Shown: one piece after another, positions 56,800 to 64,000 of the stretch
Position numbering within the stretch: the first letter of the stretch is position 1
How the letters are laid out: the number at the start of each line of letters is the position of its first letter
Assembly: GCA_030867875.1 (NCBI GenBank)
Contig: JAOWCC010000577.1
Coordinates: 946,660 to 1,010,659, forward strand
Source of the DNA: Actinernus sp. WN-2022
Taxonomy: Eukaryota; Cnidaria; Anthozoa; Actiniaria; Actinernidae
Direction of reading: 5' to 3'
DNA length: 64,000 bases
Made by a program: the position numbers and the translations under genes
The notes under the pieces: model-generated
What the model was told of the DNA's origin: nothing
The model's input: the letters and a program-made list of their open reading frames with translations, nothing else
The model's database searches: none

Positions 56800-58832
56800 G
56801 GTTACCGGATACCTTCAAGGCATGTTTAAAAAAATTGATTATTTGGAAAGTTTATGGATTGTTTTACAATTTAGAAAAAAAAAACATTATTTCAAAAGAT
56901 ATAAAAGCTTGTGAGATATTCAGTAAAAACGTATTTAGAAGGAAACTAAATAAATCACTGAGGCGTTATAATCCCTTTACGTTCCACCCCATGGACTTTT
57001 AGCGGGAGCTGTTATCCGAGTAATTTGCAACTGTTGTTGTAGCTTCCCTTCTTCGAAATAACAAATGTGCATTTAGAGTCTTTTATCAATCGTTTGTATG
57101 GGGAAATCCAAAAGAGGAAAGCAAAGTTCTTGGGTAAAACATAAAGCGAACCCTGGACCGAAAAAGTAAGGAAACCGGCGATAAGGAGGAATTCGGTAAA
57201 ACGAGGATTGAGCTCGCGGACAGCGACAAAGGCTCATGGTTCGAAGAACGTGCGAAAGGCAGCGAAGAACAACCTTCAACTTCAGGGTCAACTCCAAATA
57301 TAAGCAGTTCTAGCAGGCTTAATAAAAACTGTTGTTTGGCTTACTAGGAACCAGCACTGAGTCATTTGAAGAGACCGACTGACGACGCGAGCAACGATGA
57401 GTTCACATCGGAGTCTGATTCAGATCCGAGTTTCACTCCTGGGCCGTTGTCAATCCTCAACTTCTCAATTGTGAGCTTGAGAGGACATCAACTTGCAGTT
57501 GTTGTGGAACTTTGGGAATGAAACTTATCGGCTCTCAAACTGAGCAAAACTGTTGAATTGTCGTAAGAGCGAAAGATTTCTTGTGAAATATGACCTATTT
57601 ACCAATTTCCCGCGAATTTCACTACTGCTTTGAAGCTCCAGGGATCCTTGCGTAGTCATTGGCTAGTTGGTTCGAAGTGTTGACATTTGCTTTGATGAGA
57701 TGTGAAATGTTCACAAAACTTTACACGCCAAATGTCCGACTAGGTTTTCTTTGTATCCTCTCTTCAAATGAATTAATTGGGTATGCAGACTTGCCAGATT
57801 TTTATAAAACTCGGCCAAAAGACAGATAAGTTACTGACAAAGAAAAGGGTGTGAGCATTTAGCAATATTCAAGAACTATGTCAAACACGAATTGGAGTCT
57901 CATCATGGGTTCGAAATATTTGGAATCCCCTGATGAAAGACGAACAATGAGTGTTTGACATGTCTTCTCATGCGAATGCAAAACCGACAATTTACATACG
58001 TTTCTTTTCAAACTTCATTGGCAAGTATTGTTTACCATTTGACTGTTGTATCTAATTATTCAATAGATGGCTTATTATTCTTTTTTGATGGCAGTGATTT
58101 CAACTAGCGTACTAGTAGAGTAGTGGACAAGAGTTAGTACAAGCAGTCAGAAGGGCCGTGGTTCGAACTCAAGTGGAGGCAGACTTTTTCTTTCTATGTC
58201 ATTCTTTATTTCTTTACTTATTCGCTCCTTACTTGTAGTTTAACAGTGGTTAAGAAATATTGATCACTAGGGTTGGAAATATGATCAAACACTAGTGCAT
58301 TTGGAACTGGTGTTTCATTGGATGTCAAGATGCATCCACCTGACGAAGCTTCGAACAAGGGTTTCACCCGGTATCAAGACCCATGCATGTGACCAAATAC
58401 AGTTCCTCCATTGGATGACTATCATGAATTATTAATGAGTTTGAGAAAGTATTTTTCCTCGTAGAGTATCCCGCGTAATGTGACTTGGACATTATTGAAA
58501 ACTAAAACTTTAGGAATGAATTGCATTTGAATGAAGTAAAATATTAACAAATGCTCACCCTTTTTTTAGGCTGTCATATGCTGATTGACATTGTGCAGTT
58601 GATTTTTTTTATGCATTAACCCGAAGGCTTCTAATTCACTTTTATAAACCTTGTCAGTTTTGCGTTTGTTGATTTAGCATTGCTTTACCATGAATTTTTT
58701 TTAAACAAATCTAGTCGGCGTATTCTACACTTCATAAGCTTTACAGAGGTATATAGGTTTCTATAGTTTTCTTTAAAACAACGCGCGTACAAAATTCTTA
58801 ACGAGAGAGACCCGCGAAGGTATCTGGTAACC
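56800..58832. mobile_element. TTAA-flanked DNA element, GGTTACCGGATACCTTC ends
   Basis: 17-bp inverted ends with one mismatch lie between TTAA copies (56796-56799, 58833-58836). The ends resemble those at 48167-50202 (GGTTAYCGKATACCTTC), so the two are probably one family. The interior includes a diverged copy of the repeat seen at 52840-53640 with its tRNA-like unit. 2,033 bp, no transposase seen. Confidence 0.87.
58101..58180 (+). mobile_element. tRNA-like SINE head inside TTAA element
   Basis: TAGTAGAGTAGTGGACAAGA is A-box-like and GGTTCGAACTC (58160-58170) is a good B box. Same dispersed family as 53080-53158. Confidence 0.6.
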
Positions 58833-59459
58833 TTAATGTGGGGTAAACACAGCATGGTTAAGTTGTACGCCAGTGGTTAACCATTGAGTTTACCACTATT
58901 AAATCCGAATTTAATGTTCAACTTTCTTTCTTTGGAAGGAAAAAGTATTCAGAGGAAATTGCAGCACATGGAAATTTGCAATACATTGTTCTGGATTGAG
59001 GCATTCATTCTTTTATGCTGAATGTAGTATAGTTAACCTTTCAACCATGGTATATAAAGATCTTAATTACTTAACCTTTTCAAACAGCCGGACTTAACCA
59101 TTGCAACTTAACCACAGACGTAAAAGGTTAAACTCGGCATCAAATACTATTTTAGCAACATTCAAGTATTATCTAGGTCATTCGTATTCACTCTGGCTCA
59201 TGGTGGTTTAAAACTAAAAAAATTCTGTATTCAACATGTATTATAAGCAAGAGAAATATAATTATGGTTAGATTGTGAAGACAATCGAAGCACTTAACCA
59301 AGCACATCAAGTGGTTTACAATTAAACAGTGAGTGAGTGCGCTAACTGAGAAGTGACACTGTTTCATCAGTATATTTACCATCATATATTATTTTACTCC
59401 TTATTATTACTGGAGAGACAATTACGATACAATGTAGCTTTAAATAATCCGATTTTTCT

Positions 59460-60250
59460 GCTACTACTACTACTAAACTTTATTTAAGTGTCAATTAAAA
59501 TCTAGCTGACAAAGGTCAAACTAATTGGGACACTATTTACAAAGAAGAAGAATAAATGATAAATTAACTAATCTAATGTACCATATGTGTTAAAATATTA
59601 AAAAGATAATATATAAATATGTAAAAATAGAATAAAGGATATAGAAACCTATGTGCTATAATTATACTCTCATTGATAGAATTGTTAAAATATATAATTA
59701 TAGTCTTAATGTGGATTAAAATTAGGAAAAACTAATTATTTTAATCTAATTAGTGCATAGGAAACAGTCCTTGCACTTGTCTGGTAACTGGTCAGCGACA
59801 TCTAGCTTTCTTCTACACTTACGGAAGTTTTTTAAACTAGGTAGTAATTTAAATTTAGTGTCCACTTTTGACCATAACATGGGTCCTAAATATCTGATGC
59901 TATGCTTCCCATTATAGGTACTAGTGTTACTTGTAAATAGCTCTTGGATGTAACATAATCAGGTTGTTTTTGACTTTGTACATTTCAATTATTATATCTT
60001 GAAGTGTTCTGTTGTAGAGAGTAGGAAGCCTTTCTAGCAGTGACTTGTTACTTTATTGTAATATACTGTGTGTAGTGCCCTCTTCTGTACTCTATCTACG
60101 AGTTCATCATTGGTGCCTTTGTTTGACACTTTTTCTTGTCTTCCCTGTGCTGATGACAGTAGAACATTTGGAAAAGCATTCTTAATTGTGCACAACTGCT
60201 TTGCTGTCAGGTTAGACAAAGTATTTTGCTCCGTATCGAGAGTTCTACAG
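59460..60250 (-). pseudogene. LINE C-terminal fragment with (TAG)n tail
   Basis: The minus strand encodes ELVDRVQKRALHTVYYNKVT, then TLYNRTLQDIIIEMYKVKNN, and in a shifted frame GKHSIRYLGPMLWSKVDTKF and SLKNFRKCRRKLDVADQLPD. These match the post-RT region of CR1/L2-like LINEs. After it come AAATAAAGTTTAGTAGTAG and further TAG units (plus-strand CTA units, 59460-59474). 5'-truncated and frameshifted. Confidence 0.78.
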
Positions 60251-60423
60251 TCTAGATTAGTGTCATAGATTCTCTTCTTTCATTGCTTTCTAAATGTGAG
60301 AGGTGAAATCCTATTATCTGGCTATCTTTCAGTTTGGTTTGGCTCACAGTTTCCAGCTTCTAATCATGCAATTCAGCGATGTTTTAGAAGTCTAATAATA
60401 ATGGATGATCTTTTATTTACTAG

Positions 60424-60578
60424 GTATCCATGGTGCGTGACTTCAGGGAAAGAGAGATCAGAATTTACTCTGATGCTGGCCGCATCTGCCGCCCTCTCTT
60501 GATTGTAGAGAACCAAAAACTGCTGCTCAAGAAGAATCACATTGACTTGTTAAAGGAAAGAGAATACAATGATTACAG
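60424..60578 (+). CDS. POLR2B: POLR2B exon 10
   Basis: About residues 605-655: [51 protein letters not shown]. It links external domains 1 and 2. Ends in phase 2 at ACAG|GTGATT. The next exon is beyond 64000. Acceptor ATTTACTAG. Confidence 0.96.
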
Positions 60579-60597
60579 GTGATTAAAAGATACATGT

Positions 60598-60830
60598 ACA
60601 GTCCCTGACAAAAGTTTATCAACTGTATACGGTACCATACGTGATTCAGTAAAACGTTATTTTACCACCTTACCTGTATGTCTTTTACCGTATGTGGTTG
60701 AGCCACCGTATGGGCTTTTACTGTATGTAGTTGAGGCAACGTATGGCTTTTGCTGTATGTAGTCTAGTTGCACGGTACGGTATCTTGTACTGTCTAAAAT
60801 GGTCACTCTTTACCCATTTTGATTTCGAAT
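60598..60830. mobile_element. End of a Tc1/mariner-like element related to 30690-32809
   Basis: TACAGTCCCTGACAAAAGTT then TATCAACTGTATACGGTACC matches the left end of the 30.7-kb element. Short repeats GTATGTGGTTGAG and TGTAGTTGAGGC follow. The other end was not found. It begins 20 bp after the exon 10 donor. Confidence 0.7.
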
Positions 60831-60907
60831 AAACAGTAGATAATTGAAGATTTATAATTATGCAGAAGGACCACATAAAAAAGAATTACATGTGTAGCTT
60901 GGCATTG

Positions 60908-63224
60908 TCAGGAAAACATACACTAACGGATAACCGTTAAACGGACAAACATTAATGGCTAATGAATGAATAACAAACGTTTTTACACAGAGTTCAAACG
61001 GTTTAGTTAACGGCTCTAACGGACAAGCTACCATTTCTAACGGTTTAGGTAACGTTTGTAACGTTTCAGTTAATGGCTCTAACGGGCAAGCTAACGTTTC
61101 TAATGGTTTACCAAAATATTTTAACAGATGGTCTTGGCTATCTAACGGGTTATCAAAACGTTCTAATGGATGATCTTGGCTATCTAACGGTTTGCCAAAA
61201 CGTTCTAATGGATGATCTTGGCTATGTAACAGTTTACCAAAATGTTCTAATGGATGATCTTGACTATCTAACGGTTTATCAAAACGTTCTAATGGATGAT
61301 CTTGGCTATCTAACGGTTTACCAAAACGTTCTAATGGATGATCATGGCTTAATCTAACGGTTTATCAAAACGTTCTAACAGATGATCTTGGCTATCTAAC
61401 GGTTTATCAAAACGTTCTAACGGATGATCTTGGCTCCTAACGGTTTACCAAAACGTTCTAATGGATGATCTTGGCTATCTAACGGTTTACCAAAACGTTC
61501 TATTGGATGATCTTGGCTATTTATGGTTCGTAAAGAAAGGATTGCATTACGAAACAGCTGCCAACACTTGAATGACAGTCAGAGGGATGCTACCAAGTCA
61601 TTGCTGCTGGAGTTCCAGGACGTGTTCTCAGCTAATCCAGGGGATATTGGAAGATCAGGAATCGTTACCCATCAGATCAACACTGGCAATGCAAGACCAA
61701 TTCGACAACAAGCAAGATGCCTACCAATCCACAGGCAAGAGGAAGCACAGAAGGGGATCAGCAGCATGCTGGAGCGAGGCCTAATTGAGCCCTCGTGCAG
61801 TCCATGGGCCTCGGCAATCGTCCTGGTAAAAAAAGTGATGGCTCAACAAGGTTTTGCATTGACTACCGCAAACTAAATGCAGTCACCACCAAGGATTCCT
61901 ATCCTCTTCCTCGTATTGATGACACCTTGGACGCCCTTGCTGGGTCCCAGTGATTTTCAACCTTGGACTTGTCGAGTGGATACTGGCAAGTAGAAGTCCA
62001 GACGGGAGATCGACCCAAGACTGCATTCACCACTGGGACGGGTTTGTACCAATTCACCAATTCACAAGGCTCTGGGAGGCAAAACTGAAGCTGAGCCCAA
62101 AGAAGTGTTACCTTTTCCAGAGCAGTGTGAAATACCTCGGACACATGGCGAGTAGTGCCTGCATCTCGACAGACCCCAACAAGCTTGCAGCCATAAGAGA
62201 CTGGCCAGTCCCCTCAAACACAAAGGACTTACGGGTTTTTATCGGCTTGTGCTCGTATTATCGACGATTATTTTGTTAAGGGGTTCGCTGACATTGCTAA
62301 GCCCCTCTACCAACTACAGGGAAAGGGAGCTCGCTACACTTGGACTGAAGCGTGTGATCGTTCGTTTCAGATGCTCAAGAAGAGTTTGATGACTTCACCT
62401 ATCCTTGCTTTCCCGAATACAGAAGACCGGTTCACCTTGGACACTGATGCGAGCAATGTCGGAGTGGGTGCTGTCTTGTCGCAGGAGCAGGAAGGACAAG
62501 AGAAGGTGATTGCTTACTTTAGTCGCCCCTTGACGAAGTCGGAACGGAACTATTGCGTGACACGAAGAGAACTGCTAGCTATCATCCTAGTGATCTGCAA
62601 CTTCCGTCACTACCTATGTGGAAAGAGCTTTCTCATCCGTACGGACCACGGCGCGCTCCAGTGGCTCCTGGATTTCCGTAATCCTGATGGTCAGACAGCA
62701 CGGTGGCTGGAGGAACTCTCCATGTATGAGTTTGAGATAGAGTACAGAAGAGGTCTCTCCCATGGCAATGCTGACGGCCTTTCGAGAAGGCTCTGCGGGG
62801 AGTGTTGGAAATGCCCAATGGATGAATGTTTTGATCGATCTAACGGATGAAGATTTTGATCTAACGGATGAATGTTTTGATCAAACGGATGAAGGTTCGG
62901 ATGTAACGGATGAAGGTTTTTATCTAACGGATGGAAATTTTTATCTAACGGATGAGCATATTAATCAAACGGCATGGACAGAATTTCTAACGCTTGTTCT
63001 AACGCTTCTAACGATTTCTCAAACCGTTCAAATGGTATGGTCAAAATTTCTAACAGGTGTTCTGATGCTTCTAATGCTTTCTCAAACCGTTGTAACGACA
63101 TGGACAAAATTTCTAACGCTTCTAACGATTTCTCAAACCGTTTTGACGGATACCTAACGGGTGACGAACGGTCTGGCCCGTTTAACGGATATCCGTTAGT
63201 GTACGTTTTCCTGTGAGAGGTCAC
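60908..63224. mobile_element. TAACGG-family DNA element, copy 2, carrying gypsy pol
   Basis: The left end has GGAAAACATACACTAACGG then ATAACCGTTAAACGG; the right end has the palindrome TAACGGATATCCGTTA and CTGTGAGAGGTCAC. The left array (60950-61520) has about ten ~42-bp units with TCTAACGG and GATGATCTTGGCTA. The right array (62813-63180) starts GCCCAATGGATGAATG as in the other two copies. Instead of the shared module, the centre is a Ty3/gypsy pol fragment. 2.3 kb. Confidence 0.82.
61520..62812 (+). pseudogene. Ty3/gypsy pol fragment (RT and RNase H), disabled
   Basis: The fragment encodes the pre-RT and RT start ([38 protein letters not shown]), then, after a frameshift, [20 protein letters not shown] and [15 protein letters not shown] with a stop before it. 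The segment holding the Y-x-D-D catalytic box is deleted near 62030-62070. The fragment resumes at KLSPKKCYLFQSSVKYLGH and has a stop near 62276. RNase H is intact in sequence: FTLDTDASNVGVGAVLSQEQ, NYCVTRRELLAII, RTDHGALQWLL (about 62420-62670), ending GLSHGNADGLSRR. No LTR, gag or integrase was found. Its limits coincide with the inner edges of the TAACGG arrays. Confidence 0.9.
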
Positions 63225-63480
63225 ATATTGTCCCATCCTAGCTGCTGTTGTGCTTCCATAGCTGAAGAGTATTACTTAGGTTTGTCAAGTATAATCTTTG
63301 CTGCTTTATTCTGAAGAACTTAAATTTTATCCATGAGGGTGACGTTCGATTTGTCTCTCCACAAGATGTCAGCATGTTCCATAATAGGCATGACCATCGT
63401 TTTGACAAACAATTCCCTGGTATTTTAGGGAGTAAGTGCTTCATTCTGTGTAGTATGCCAAGCCTCTGGGAAACTTAGGT
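63225..63480 (-). pseudogene. LINE C-terminal fragment
   Basis: One minus-strand frame reads VKTMVMPIMEHADILWRDKS and LQNKAAKIILDKP, typical of the segment just after the RT thumb in CR1/L2-like LINEs. It contains a stop between the two blocks. It borders directly on the right end of the TAACGG element. Confidence 0.65.
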
Positions 63481-63629
63481 GATTCACGCCGGGCACAAAT
63501 GATCGTAAAAACGGCGGGTTTTATATATATTTAAAAGTTTTCGACATAGAAGAATGAATTTTATTAGGTGTATAAAGGAGAGTAAACAAAACATAGTCTG
63601 ATAAGTTAAGCTAATAATAGCCATCATTA

Positions 63630-63659
63630 TGACGTCACAATGACGTCACAATGACGTCA
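63630..63659. repeat. Three TGACGTCA sites in tandem
   Basis: The perfect CRE-type palindrome TGACGTCA occurs at 63630, 63641 and 63652, exactly 11 bp apart, as TGACGTCACAA units. It lies in intron 10; binding is not implied. Confidence 0.9.
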
Positions 63660-63825
63660 TAATTTTATATCCTTTTCTAATATGTTTCTTATAAATATTT
63701 ATTACCTGTAAAAACGTTTTATTATATCTTTTTAAAATCTCTTGTTCGTGAGAATGAAATAATCGAAAACCCGTTATCGATCGGTTGAAGTAAACGAAAG
63801 TTATTAAAGTTTGAATTTTGGTAAT

Positions 63826-63850
63826 TTTCCCGCCAAAAATTGGCGGGAAA
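63826..63850. repeat. Inverted E2F-like palindrome
   Basis: TTTCCCGCCAA and TTGGCGGGAAA are separated by AAA. Each arm contains the E2F consensus form TTTCCCGC. It could be a chance palindrome in repeat DNA. Confidence 0.8.
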
Positions 63851-64000
63851 TGAATAGCATAAAACCATTTATGAAAATATCGCTTGTTTTAACTTTTACA
63901 GTTCGAAATACTGGTGCATCATATTTTGCACAATAATAGAGCTCTTTAGTAGTAACAACGTGTTCTTTTTAGAATTTTGATTTTTTTTTTTTAGTATAAC

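Noticed and set aside
61120..61520. Regular ~42-bp repeat array, and similar arrays at 38340-38615 and 30800-30975, resembling a CRISPR array
   Set aside because: The units are contiguous tandem repeats with no unique spacers, in an animal intron, next to transposon tips. No cas genes.
62762..63157. Open frames across the TAACGG arrays (for example 131 codons rich in LTDE repeats)
   Set aside because: They are translations of tandem DNA repeats whose unit length permits open frames. No independent support for coding.

Overview
This window is animal nuclear DNA. One spliced host gene fills most of it, and its long introns are packed with transposable elements. The host gene is the 5' part of POLR2B (RPB2), the second-largest subunit of RNA polymerase II. 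Ten coding exons on the + strand join in frame, with GT..AG at every junction, from the ATG at 9817 to an exon ending at 60578. They encode about 655 residues, from the N-terminus through the protrusion, lobe, fork and first external domains. The hybrid-binding and clamp-contacting C-terminal half lies beyond position 64000. The protein sequence and the kind of repeats present (CR1/L2-like LINEs, a LINE with a 2A-like peptide, abundant palindromic MITEs, tRNA-derived SINEs) suggest a marine invertebrate, most likely a cnidarian such as a stony coral or sea anemone. The species assignment is inference.

Region by region. 1-5160 holds minus-strand LINE remnants: a reverse-transcriptase fragment split by a small terminal-inverted-repeat (TIR) element, then a LINE whose 829-codon frame has lost the whole reverse-transcriptase core. 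5160-9816 is upstream DNA with GGATC-type minisatellites, a 22-bp inverted repeat pair 2.2 kb apart, and two strong hairpins 280-430 bp upstream of the POLR2B start. 9817-20679 holds exons 1-4, with DNA transposons in introns 2 and 3. Intron 4 (20680-26369) carries a decayed CR1/L2-like LINE with a TA-flanked DNA transposon inside its endonuclease region and a SINE beside it. Intron 5 holds a large foldback element and a Tc1/mariner-like element (30690-32809) with subterminal tandem arrays. Intron 7 has a 2A-bearing LINE split by a 3-kb element with TAACGG-rich ends, which itself contains a Mutator-like insertion. Introns 8-10 hold three TTAA-flanked elements, a second Mutator-like copy, further LINE ends, and a second TAACGG element that encloses a dead Ty3/gypsy pol fragment.

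The most informative structure is the nesting. Related copies of the same repeats supply natural 'empty sites', which independently define the target-site duplications of a Mutator-like element (9 bp) and a TTAA element. The least familiar system is the TAACGG family: 2.3-3.1 kb elements ending in a TAACGGATATCCGTTA palindrome, with different tandem arrays at each end and variable cargo. No intact transposase was found for any DNA element here, so they appear non-autonomous. Positions of repeats are read by eye and may be off by several bases where ends are degenerate.
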